Below, piece by piece: positions 42,001-53,900 of a stretch of DNA of 64,000 bases. The position numbers and the translations under genes are program-made. The DNA comes from Ganoderma boninense (lineage: Eukaryota; Basidiomycota; Agaricomycetes; Polyporales; Polyporaceae). Where the stretch lies: positions 5,782,134-5,846,133 of the forward strand of contig CM035304.1 in the NCBI GenBank assembly GCA_002900995.3. The letters run 5' to 3'. Position 1 is the first letter of the stretch; each line of letters starts with the position of its first letter. The notes under the pieces were generated by a model that saw only the letters and a program-made list of their open reading frames with translations, made no database searches and was not told the origin of the DNA.

Positions 42001-45000
42001 CGGTGGCAGAGGCCATCTGCATGTCCATCAACACGTCGTGGATGAGTGGGCGTATAGACGACGCAGCGCAGAAAGGGCACGTACCGAGATAGGTCCACGA
42101 GAGAATGTCGGGGCTATCTGGCCTTGGTGGTCACGTTCAGCAGCGAGGACGCGAAGCAGGGGAATCAGGGGGGAGGGTGTGCGCGGAGTCTGAAAGCGTC
42201 CGTCCCGGACTGATGTTCGCATTATATGCCCTCGTGCAGGTCCGAAACGTCCCCCAGAACCCGGGCTTCGGGCCATCAAACGCAGATGGCCGAAAACCTG
42301 CAATTATTAGTGCTTCGCCGGAATTTGTGTCCACAGATCCATATCTACCGAGAAGCAACGATGTAAACGGTTAGCCTCGCCCGAAGTCTTCCGAGGAAAG
42401 ACGGGACACTGCTTCCGAGCATCCTAAGCGCGAAACCATGGCAGCTCACAGGTGTCTAACGCGTTCGCGCTCTGGATTCCTGGTCAAGTACGTACCGGAC
42501 AAGATGTCGCAAACAGCTGACGGGTCCGGATGGTTGTTGTTTATGATACTAGTTCAGCTGTTGGGGACGGCGATCATTTATCAGCCAACATACACCACGG
42601 GATGTCGACATGAACCGAACCACTAAGAGTCGAACGGATTCCCAGACTGTCCTGACTCGAGGCCGCGGATCGAAAACACACACACACAGATGCGTCATAT
42701 TGCATCGGCAAGATGCCCGGCGACGCGGATCGACCGGGTAGCGCGAGTTGGACCGACAGGTCTCGCAGTGCCCCAGGCCGTCAAACCGCCGCGGTGGATA
42801 TTACAGCTCGATACATCCCTCCGACACTCCGTATGTCCACGGTCGCTGTTTGTTGTCCGCACCCAGGAATAAATCTGGAAGCACGTACCTTGTCTGGACC
42901 TTACCGGAGCGCCATGGATGCAATATTACATGGCCGAAATCGAAGGCCCGGGGATGTGGAAAACCTGCCGTAACCACTGTCCTGGAAATGAATTCAGCTG
43001 CTCGCACTGGCGTCGGATTGTTGAGTTTTGCTCCGCAGCCGTGAACTGCGGTGCTCGGGCACAGAGAACGGCAAAGGATGACCAGCGACAGAAGCCCGAG
43101 GCCCTCTGGAGACGACGCACCGCTGGCAGCAGTGCCATACATCACGGGGAGCAGAAAATCAAACACCTGAGAACCATGACCCACCGTAATCGCGCAACGG
43201 CCGTATTGGGCCCGCCACCACGCCCCATCGAGCTCGAAACATGGCCGAGAAGTTAGGCTCGATGCGAAAGTCCTGCCCGCGAGGTGTTGACAGTGGGTTG
43301 CTGAATACCATGCCGCGATCAATGAGCTTCATGGTGCGCCTGTAGACGCTACGTTAGACCTACCTAAACAAAAGGCTCTGGTTCAGGAAGCCTCACGCTC
43401 GGAGCTGGAGTACGAACCCATGCGGCACAGAGCGCCAGATTGCACAACCCTGAATCGGCGATCGGAGACCCTGAGCACTGCATCCGCTACCTGGGGCCTC
43501 TCGTAAATGCAACGGACGCATCGGCCCGCCGTCGCATTACCTGCCTTGGTTACCTCGCCCTTCGACGAGCACGGATGCAGACGGCGGTGGTGCTGTGCGA
43601 CGTGAAACGCTTCGTTCGTCCTTCTCGTGCTCCCCGCCAGCTTTCCATTGGCCCATTCGAGGAGCGAAGGCACAGAGACCGGGGCACGACGAGCCATCCG
43701 TCATACCCAGGCCCCCGAGACCGCTAGTCTTCGACAGGCTCCGCGGGACCAGATTCCGTCCGCCCGCTCAAGCGCGCCAAGACTCTGCACCCTCCAACGT
43801 CGGTCCTTGCAACACAGACATGCGACTCACCTGCAAGACCGCTCAGCGGGCCTGATACCGAGCCCAAGCCCCGGGTGCACACGGCGGTCGGAATGCACTA
43901 CAACGAGCCACGATTACGACGCCCCAGCCAGCGTCAGAAGACGGAAGCTACGAAGCAAGACGTGGTGCGGCCCGGCCGCTTAGCCCGAGAGAAGTTGGCG
44001 AGAAGAGGTGCCGCCCGGCCAGTCGACACGTCCGAGTCTGGAAATGCCAGGTGTCCGCGGAGCCGACACAACGTACGGCGGCGGAGACAGGATCATGATG
44101 CCCTCGAGCACCCCAGGGCCGAGTATCGGCGGCTGTATGCGCCGGAGCGTAGGGACACGGGCGGCCGTCGTGGTGGTCGGGAGCAAAGTCGGGGTCGAGG
44201 TCGGACGCAGGCATTTGCCAAATGTGGACCGGCGGGCGCTCGTCTCGACTCGCCAGCCACGGAGCGCTCTTCGACTCGAAGTGCTGCTCGGACTCGCTCC
44301 GAGACGTGCAGCCGTATCCTTTCGCCGCAGTAAAATCCTTGGACAATTACAGCCACTCATGTGGAAATAATCTGTCCTGTAGCTTGCTGAGCTTGGTCCC
44401 CCGGGGCGGATCGAATGGGCAACTTGAAGGACGCCGAGCGTGAGTCCACGAATGCAAAACCCGCGGATATCTGCCGGCCGTTTATTTCCTCGTGAACAAA
44501 GAAGCTCGTAGTAAATACATATGCTACCTCGATAGGACAGGCGAGATACATGCGATGACGTCCGTCAGCCCCTCTGCTCACCGTAGCTGCGAAATGCTGA
44601 CGGTAGAACTCGGCTCTGCTGTAAAGCAAAAATGCGGGGTGAGTATGGCCTTCGAGCGCACTCTAAATCGCACGTTGGACGATCACGGAGCTCGGAGGGG
44701 TGTTCGCGTCCAAATCGACCACACACCCGAAGCGAACTTGTCCGTTGGGTGGTTCTGCTGTGGGAGCCCTACCCCCGACGCACATTCATCGCCACCACAC
44801 TGGCGAAAAAAAGGACGAGCTGCACACTAACATGCACACCCTCCGAGCACGAATTCCGAGCCCAATTTCCGAGCCGCTGCAGTACGAGGCTGGCATCGGC
44901 CTCGTCCCCGTGCTTCGCACCGAACCGTTGGGTGGTTCTGCTGCCCGAGCCAGTGGAAACAGGGCGGCCCACAGAAACCTGGCAGTCGTGTCGGCGGACG

Positions 45001-47052
45001 GCGGACGAGAATGGGCGGCCCCTCGAGAACACCCGCTGACGCCGTCGCCCAGCAACCGCCTGCCATCGACCAGAGCTTCGCGCCCCTCCATCCTGGATGA
45101 CTCTGCGCCAGTGCGCACTCCCGCTGCGCTTTCGAGACGGCTCGGTCGTCCTCCATTCGCGCCCCGTCTACAACCGCTGCTGGCTTCGCCTGCTTGTCGG
45201 GCACATGCACCAGGCGTCGGGCGGCGCGCATGATGGCACCGGATACCCGCCTGTGCTCAAGACGGAAGCCCGCCCCGCGACACCCCCGCGGCGTTGGACG
45301 TCAAATGGCGTCGTCGAACGAGCCACGGACGTGGTGCGAAGGAAATCAAAGTTATTAATTTGCAGAAGAAGCGGCGGGCGCGCAGACGAGAAGCACGGCG
45401 AGCGCTGCCGCCTGCAGCCTGAGGGACCCACAAACCCTGCGTGTGGGACGCGTCGGCCGAGACCAGTGCAAGTGCATCGACGTCACCTGCGAACGCAGTT
45501 ATTCGGCTGGCGATGTGAGGTGCGTCGCGGGCACATTTGCAGCCCTCCTGTTGGATGGGCGGAGGGACAGGAATTTGGAGGCTCGTCCGGCTCGAATGGC
45601 GGCGTAGGGCGAGGACGGCGGCAGCGGGCTCGAGGAAGGGGCGGCGGGCACTCCGGAACCCAGCCTCGAGAGGTACGGGAGCGGCGAGCGCGTCCCAAAG
45701 TCTGCAAGCTCGTCGCACGTCAGCGCACAGATGTCGGGAGCTGTCTGAAAAAAAGGAACCGTGGCGGACCGTCCCATCCGTCCCAAACGCGTCGTCCCGG
45801 GCCCCGAGTGTTTCTCGTTCCGTCGGCGGAGAGACCACGCATCCCGCGCTGCATGTCGTAAATGGGAGATGTCGGCGGAGAGACGGTGCGGAGAGTGCCG
45901 GAGTCAGGGCCAGGCGGACGCTGGCGGACGTCATTTGCTGTTCGACGTCCGCGGAGGGAACGAGGCCGCCTCCGAGGCCCTGGCACGACCCCCGTGCGCG
46001 TGCGGCACGGGGAAGACCTGTCGTAGGTCCGTGCGCGAGGACGGGCTGCAAATCAAGGATGGGTTAGTATAAGAAGACCTCCGTCCCCCCACGACAGAGG
46101 CATCGTCCTCCCCCTCCCCTTCCCCGTCCCCACCACCTGTCATCCGTCCTCTCGTCGTGGCCGTGTTACTGCGGCATCTTCCGGGGTTTCGGGTTTTGCT
46201 TGGATGCTGGCCGCCTGTGGCTGGATGTAGATAAGGTGAGCTTGCGTGTACGACTCGCACGCGGACCCCGGGACTGACTGTTCATTTCAGGACACTACCA
46301 TTTTCTGACGGTGCCGTACTTCCCGTTCGTTTGTGCCCCGATAGTCTCTGTGTACGGGACTGACCGTTCATCTTCTCTCCTGCTCAGGTTCACCTATCGT
46401 CGGTCCGAATCTCGTCTCATGTTGCTGGATGTAGGTAAGGTCAGCGTGGATGTACAACTCATACGCGGACACGACCTCGTGACTAATCTCTGATTTCAGG
46501 ACATCGGTCTCGGTCTCGGGTACGTATGTTTCGAATGACTGACGAGCGACGGGGAGGCGCGGGCCGAGAGAACGGGAGGAGTAAGTGTTCCAGGCTCCGG
46601 GGCGTATGTGTGTAGTGTACCTGTGGAGATCTGTACGAGCGGAAGAGATCGTGAGCGATTTTCAGTGGTGAAGCGACGGTAGAGGCAGGACGCCGTCAAA
46701 CTGAAAATACACAACAGCAGGTGTCGGAGTGGGCGCTGGAGCTTGTGCGCTTTCGGGTTGAAGTCGAAGTCGAGTTTCAGCGCATTGTTCGAGGGCGGGA
46801 CGGCGAGAGGGCGAGAGGGCCTTCTGAGTCTGAAGCGCACGCGTGCGCGGACGCACGCCAGCGGGGAACGTGCGCGGACGGAAGTCAAAGGGGAAGAGTT
46901 GTGGGGAAGAGCGTTGAGCGAGAGCCGTGTGCTGGTTGGTGGGCTGGGCACAGCCACAGCCGCATATGGAAGGCGCCACGATGGAAGGCGCCGATGGAAG
47001 GTGTGGAGCGTTCCGCTCGATCGACGGGGTCGGACGGCGAGGGAGCTGTCCT
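42001..47052. other. About 5 kb gene-poor stretch before isocitrate dehydrogenase copy B
   Basis: I find no recognisable protein family, RNA gene or transposon end. It includes the small duplication at 46190-46500 and a short triplicated GGAAGGCGCC-type motif near 46968-47000. Frames up to 264 codons exist but overlap on both strands, which is expected at this GC content. Confidence 0.4.
46190..46500 (+). repeat. Imperfect tandem duplication of a splice-like segment, unit about 215 bp
   Basis: A segment running GGATGTAGATAAGGT ... GACTCGCACGCGGACCC ... TTTCAGGAC (46212-46292) is repeated as GGATGTAGGTAAGGT ... AACTCATACGCGGACAC ... TTTCAGGAC (46428-46502). Both look like an exon end, a GTAAGG/GTGAGC donor, a short intron and a TTTCAG acceptor. 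They may be relics of a duplicated exon. Confidence 0.55.
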
Positions 47053-50000
47053 CTCACTCGACCAACTCACGCCCTCGCGAACCCGTCGCGCTGCAAAGTG
47101 GCTGGCTGTGATTCAGCCCAAGTTTTCACTTGGTTCTCGCCGCCAACGACGTGTACTTATCCCACGACGACGCCGAATCCCCTCTTCTCGACCAGCACAC
47201 CGCCGCTATCTGCCTTTCGGACCTCGCACTGTCTAGCCCCCCGAGCCGAACCGGTGCATCACCTACTGTGGCGCTGCCATCGGTTGCGATACTCACCTGT
47301 CTCCCCAGCCTATCCGCCCGTTGCCCTTGTCCCGCTACATTTTCACCGCAATCGGACGTCCGTGCTGATGCTCTCGCGTTCCGTCTTACGTTCGTCCCAT
47401 GCCAGGCAGTTCAAATACGCAGCGCCCACCAGTCTATCGTGCATTCGCAAGCACCACCCTCAGGACTGCGTGAGTGTCCTCTGCCCTGTTCGTCATCTTT
47501 GGTTGCTAATTGTTGCCTTGTTCTTGCCCCGCATCGCTCTTGTCCCAGTGTCGCTCCGCACTCACCCGGGTCGTTCTGCTGCTCGATGGTATCCTACATT
47601 TCCGACCGTACTAGCGTCGTTACTCTGGATGCGTCGATGGTATGGCCTACATCTTTCGTCTGCGTATTTTCAATGCCGCGCCCGGACATGATGACGGACG
47701 GTCGATGCGTGGGTCCTCTTTGCAGAGAACAAAATTGTCGTTCAGAACCCAGTCGTCGAGCTCGATGGAGACGAGATGACGAGGATCATCTGGAAGAAGA
47801 TCAGGGAGGAGGTGCGTGCCATACCATTTTCTCCTCTGTGCCACACCAGTTTTCTCCTCCGTGCCATATCATCTCCCCAACCCCCTCTCCCTACCCACTA
47901 CGCGAGGCCCAACGGGCTCCGTCGTTTGGTGAACGGCATGTTGTTCGTCGCGCAACCTCGAGGCGCACGCCTCACACAACGCGGAGCTTCTGTGCGATGA
48001 TCGCCGTGTATGCGCGAGCCCCGGCATTGCGTTGGTGCACTCGTTTGCACCTCGTTTGGGCAGCGTTTCCGCGAGCTTCACACGGCGACGACGCCGTCGC
48101 CTTCTCGAAGTTCCTCTCCTACGGGAAAAACATCGATTTCTGTCATCACTTAGGAACGGATTTATCAGCCTCCTCGAACGCGTGCACGGTTCACGGAAGA
48201 TGGAGAGATCGGCTTTCGTCCTCTTCCGAAACCTGCTCCTCCTTCGGTGCCCTGTATGCTGACTTGCTCCGCAGCTGATTCTGCCGTACCTCTCACTGGA
48301 CATCAAGTATTACGATCTCGGTCTCGAGCACCGCGATGCTGTACGTGCCTTCTTATCGTCTGACTTCCGACCCTTTTTTTCATCATGTATTGTGTAGACG
48401 GATGACAAGGTGACCATCGCCGCAGCCGAGGCAATCCTCAAGCACAAGGTCGGCATCAAGTGCGCGACAATCACGCCCGACGAGGCCCGTGTGGTTGAAT
48501 TCAAGCTGAAGGAGATGTGGAAGAGTCCCAACGGCACAATTCGTAATATCCTCGGTGGCACAGTCTTCCGCGAACCGATCGTCCTCGAGCGGATTCCGCG
48601 GCCCGTCCCCGGGTGGAAGAACCCGATCATCATCGGGAGGCACGCGTTTGGTGACCAGGTGCGTATCCGTGTCACATGTTCGTGATTCGGGATTGGTGAG
48701 GGAGACGACGAGACAAGCCGTGAGAGCAGGTGGGTCGGTTTCGTCGGCCTCTCGCACGTGGAGTGCTTGACGCGGCCGTTGTGTCCGCTCGGTGCTGTGC
48801 GACCGACGACATATCGACATCTGTCGCCAGCTGGAATTTCCCCTCGCGGATGCAGCGTTGAGCCGTTATTCCGTGAGCGGAACGGGTTTATCTTGGCGCG
48901 ACGCAGCAGGAGGCTGCGTCGATAACACCGACAAGTCTTTCGGCCGTCTGCTTGCGCTTGATGCTCATGCCTTCGCGTCCGAGACGCGAGCCCGTCAGCT
49001 AGAACACAGCTACTGCGGCATATCAAAGGTCCGTTGGCCAAGGTTCGTTTATGGTCGGCCGCGTTGCGTGGCAGACGTAGCTGTGGACGCCCCCTCTAGG
49101 CGTCATCTACGTGGAGATACGCGACGCGGTTGAACGTAGACTAACTTCGTCTAGGATCCTTTGACACGCAGTGCATTCTACAAGCAGCCAGTGACCCCTC
49201 TTTTTACACATTCGCCAGGCCCAGTTTCCGTCCGTTTAGCGTCGCACGGTATCCTAGCGGAGCATTTACCACTATGTCACGCCGCCACCTGTACTGCGTT
49301 CTGGAGGCATCCTTTTTTGCTCTCTATTGGTCTGTACCAACGGTACGAAATCTGGACTGACTAGAATCTACCCTGAATAGTACCGTGCAACAGACTTCCT
49401 CGCGCCCGGGGCAGGGAAGTTGGAGCTCGTCTTTACGCCAGCGGACGGCGGCAAGCCCACCGCTATCAACGTGTACGACTTCAAGGGCGCTGGTGTCGCT
49501 CTTGCGATGTACAACACGGACGAGGTCAGTCGGGCAGCCTGCGGTGGGTTTCCGGACATACTGACGAGAGGGACATAGTCGATCCGTGGTTTCGCCCACG
49601 CATCGTTCAAGATGGCGCTTCAGAAGAAGTTGCCCTTGGTGAGTGTCTTGTCTCTGTTTTCATTGGGCGGGGGTTGAACCACTTGCGCAGTTCATGTCGA
49701 CCAAGAACACGATCCTCAAGAAGTACGACGGTCGTTTCAAGGACATCTTCCAGGAGATCTACGACAGGTATGCGGGCTCTGCTCACTCTGGATGCGATCA
49801 AATATCGACCTTTGTCCAGTGAATACAAGGCGGCGTTCGACGCAGCCGGTATATATTACGAGCACCGTCTGATTGACGACATGGTCGCGCAGGCGATCAA
49901 GTCGTCTGGCGGGTTCGTGTGGGCGACGAAGAACTACGACGGCGACGTCCAGTCGGACATCCTCGCGCAGGGCTTCGGCTCGCTCGGCATGATGACGTCC

Positions 50001-50505
50001 GAGCTCCTTACGCCCGAGGGCGACATCATCGAGAGCGAGGCCGCGCACGGAACGGTGACGCGACACTACCGCGAGTGGCAGAAGGGCCATGAGACGTCGA
50101 CGAACCCGGTGGCGTCGATCTTCGCGTGGACGCGTGGACTGCTGCACCGAGCGAAGCTGGACGGAAACGACTCGCTGAAGGCGTTCTGCGAGGACCTGGA
50201 GGCGGCGTGCGTGGAGGTGATCGACGTGGACGGTGTGATGACGAAGGACCTGGCGCTGGCGATCCACGGGAAGGACATGAAGAGGGAGCACTGGGTGGTC
50301 ACGGACGTGTACATGGACAAGGTCAACGTGAGTGGACTTCTTTTACGCGTGAAATCGGTTCAGATCGGGTTCGCTGATGCACGTTGGACTGCAGGAGAAG
50401 CTCAAGCAGAAGTTGGAGGCGCGTGCGAAGCTTTAGGGCGATAGGCGTGTAATATTAGCGGATTTTTCCAAATATGCTTGGATACTGGTTATTCTATGTG
50501 TAATC
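47053..50505 (+). repeat. Segmental duplication, copy B (pairs with 34664-38125)
   Basis: Same order and orientation as copy A, offset by about 12,390 bp. It starts within the promoter region and carries no part of bL28m. Confidence 0.9.
47368..50436 (+). CDS. IDP1: NADP-dependent isocitrate dehydrogenase, copy B, altered N-terminus
   Basis: Exons 3-9 (48275-48340, 48398-48658, 49381-49524, 49579-49638, 49691-49767, 49820-50327, 50395-50436) match copy A, and the catalytic residues are the same. The 5' end differs. Exon 1 (47368-47469) has lost TC and gained one C relative to copy A, so after APTSL the frame reads [11 protein letters not shown] instead of [11 protein letters not shown], and exon 1 ends in phase 0. 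Splicing to the acceptor used in copy A would break the frame. An acceptor two bases further (GCAGAG, exon from 47728 to 47811) restores it at [17 protein letters not shown]. If used, the protein is intact but its presequence is changed, and location in the cell may differ from copy A. If not used, copy B is a pseudogene. Confidence 0.8.
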
Positions 50506-50917
50506 TAAGTGCCCGCAAGCCGTGTATGGCATAGTGGGATGGTCTGACAGCGGTGCCACGGGCATGAGGACTGCAAAGCACTTTGTGCCGCTGGGCGCGA
50601 TGCAAGATAGTCGCACTGCCACCGGGAGGGCGGGGGATCGGAGGGAGTTGGAGGCGTGGGAGGGCCAAGTGGGCGGGTTCCCGATATGGGGATGCGGAGG
50701 CCTGGTTTGGAAGGAGCGTGGGAGGATCCGCCGTGGGGGAGTGGACATTGATGTGCAGCGAGACAGGCCGCGCAGAGGGCTCGTTCGGTTCGACTGCCAT
50801 GTCTCGCACGCCCCGCTATCTCTCTATCCCCACTCGACGTCCTTGACCATCCCCACAACCTCTTGCCGCGCCATCCTCGAGCTCCTCTCCACCTACGCCC
50901 TCACTCAGTCTCTCCCC
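50506..50917. other. Upstream region of the Zn2Cys6 transcription factor gene
   Basis: About 410 bp between duplication copy B and the ATG at 50918, expected to hold the promoter and 5' leader. The last stretch before the ATG is pyrimidine-rich (CCCCACTCGACGTCC, TCTCCCC), as is common in front of fungal start sites. Confidence 0.4.
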
Positions 50918-53900
50918 ATGCCCCCCTCTAGCCGACCACGCCAGGACGGCACCGAGAACAAGGAGCGCACGGCGAAGTCCCAGGAGCAGGAACTCAAGCG
51001 CGCAAGAGGTGCGATATCTTGCGCAGAATGCCGCCGTCTCAAGCTCAAGTGCGACAAGACCGTCCCCTGTTCGTCCTGCAAACGACGAGGATGCGCCTCC
51101 ATCTGCCCCAATGGCTCCCTCACCACCGGCCAGGGCACCAGGTGCGTTCCCAACCCCTTCCCATACCGCCCGCTTTCCCTTCCCATCGTCTCCACCCTCC
51201 TCCTTCTCGAGTGGCCCTGCGACCGCTGCGCATGCTGCGAGGCCAAGTTCAGTCAGTAATATGTCCGCCCTCCCCCCGACAGGTTCATCCTCGCGGACAC
51301 GGACCGTCTGCACCGAAAAATCGCGGAGATGAGCGACCGGATCCGTCAGCTCGAAGACGGCCTCGCCATCCTCCAGTCGAGCGTGACGCGCGAACCCCAT
51401 CCCCTCCTCTCTGGCGACCTCCTCAAGGTCAAGTCCGGCCTCGAGCTCCACTCCGCCTCCGAACTCGGCGCGAGCGAGCTCCAGCGGGAACGCTCTGGCG
51501 GCGACGGCCCCGGAGTAGAGGAGGAGGAGGAGTCGGCATACATCGACGCGTTTGGGACACTGGCTGTCCGCGACGATGGTGCCGCGACGTTTTACGGACG
51601 ATCAGCTGGCACTGAGGTGGGTTGGCTCCGCCCGTGCTTCGTGATGTTCCTTGCTGAAGTGTTGCCCATCCCCCTCGCTATTCCTCCATATCCACAGAGT
51701 CTATTACTAGTGAGTGTCTCATCTCCTTGTCGCCTTCTGGTATCTCTTGCATTCGGACCTGAGAAGATCCCGCGCCTGATAACTACACGAGGTATATGCG
51801 CCCCTGCTGATTTTTTAAAATGGGGAACGTGGTACTGTCTTCGTTTTTCCTGTATCTCGTGACTGAGGGCGCTCCCTCCAAGTCAATTGCTTGAAGATGC
51901 TTCATGACGGGCAAAAGTCTAACAACATTCTAATGTCATTTAGCGTGTTTGTGAGGTTTTGCGAAGAGCGCACGGTCTGGAGACATTCTCGCCACTACAC
52001 GTTACTTGGTTTACCGGCCTTTCCTGCACACGTCTCAAGGCTTTTCCCGTCGTGAATGCGATTCTTTACGATCCATTGAGGGGACGTCGTTTGAGTGGTT
52101 TTGATTTTCGTGTATTTCTCTGCGGCTGGCCTGTCTGCACGTCAAACATGCTTGCTGTTATTACGATGCATCGATGGCCCCACAGAGACCCACTGAGGCA
52201 CTCCGGTGCTGGTGGCTCCGGCAGCCAAGTGTAATTCGAATATACTGACTCAATTGCTGTGCTGCAGGACGACAAACCACAGCTTTCCATATCAACACTA
52301 GCTGGTCCCTCGGGTACTCAATCTGATCTTCCCCCAGAAATCAACCAGCTCGCATCGACGTTCCCACATGGTCCGCCCGAAGTCCCCATCTACGACCTCC
52401 AGGACCTCATCTCCGGCTACCTCCCACAATGGGAGCGTGCCGCCCAGCTGCGCGACCTCTACCTCGAGCAGGCACCGTGGTTCTTCGGCGCGGTCACACA
52501 GCGCCAGCTGTTCGAAGAGATTTTCCCGCTGTTCTACGAGCAAGCGCGCCACGAACTCCTCTCCAAGGGCCCGCGGGGGCAGTTTGGCGCCTCAGCGGAG
52601 GCGTTCAACCTGCAGCAGACGGGCGCGGGGCTCCCGCATGCGTCGTCGCACGAACTTGCGCTCATGTTCGTTGTGTTTTGCTTTGGGGCACTTACGGACC
52701 CGGATCTGCCGCCCGCGCCACACAACGAGGAGGCAGCGCGGTACTATCAGCTGACGCGGGCTGCGCTGAGCTTAGAGCCGGTCATGGACCGCCCGCCGAG
52801 CGTGGCGACGGTCCAGGTGCTGAGCTTGATGGGTATCTACATGGTGCGTATATTTCCGGTCACCCTGCTCGAGCGTCGAATTAATTCTTGGCGTGGTGAT
52901 CGTGTAGGGTATGGTCGCCGACGATCGCAGCATCGAGTGCACCTGGTCCCTGATGGGTCTAGCATCGAAGCTCGCACAGAGTGTGAGCCTTCTCTTCTGT
53001 CTTTCTTGCAGAGATCCGCGCTGACTCGATGCGGGTCGTCCTTGAATAGACCGGACTGCGTATGTTCTATCTCCGTACGATCTTGAACTAGACTCATCTG
53101 TTCGCAGATCGCGATTGCGCACGCTTCAAGCTCACTTCGGCGGAGACGCAGAAGCGTCGTGCACTTTTCTGGGAGCTGTTCATCACGGATTGTTGGCAGG
53201 TGCGTCCTTTTTGCGTGTACTGTTTCTTGTGGTTAAATTTTGGGTCCGCAACTAGGCGCTTGCGACTGGACGGCTGCCGACATTCGAGCTCCAGTTCGTC
53301 GACACGGAGCTTCCGGAGGATCCCGATGAGACGCTGGCAGACGACGGCACTCATCAACCCAGCTGTGCGTGTTTACTGCATAAATTGTGCGCATATGGCC
53401 AGTCGCTGACAGGCACACTTCACAGTCCCGGCGTGGAAGGCGCGATGGGGCAAGGAATGTGTGTCAGCCGTGGTGATGGGTACGTTGCCGGCGCAACCGC
53501 CCAAGTACTCCGTCATCCTCGAGCTCGACCGTCGTATCCGCGACATGGCTCTTCCGAAATATGCGCAACAGCCGCCGCCACACGACGCTGGCCTTGCACA
53601 GACGATGTCGCACTACATGCCGATCAACTATCTTCATCTCAGTTTGTTATCTCCCCCTCCTCTCCTTGTAATGATACTGAATTTATCATCGATAGCTTTG
53701 CTTTACGTGCACCGGTGCTATTTCGCCACGGCGCTCAACGACCACCCAGCTGATCCCATGCGCAGCCAATACGCACCGTCGTTCCTGGCTGGGTACCGCA
53801 GTGCAACAGCGCTCCTCAACACTATCCGCGAACAGTTCAGCCGGTTCCCCGCACAGATTACGCGGTTCTGGGTTATCTGGACCCACGCGTTCTCTGCATG

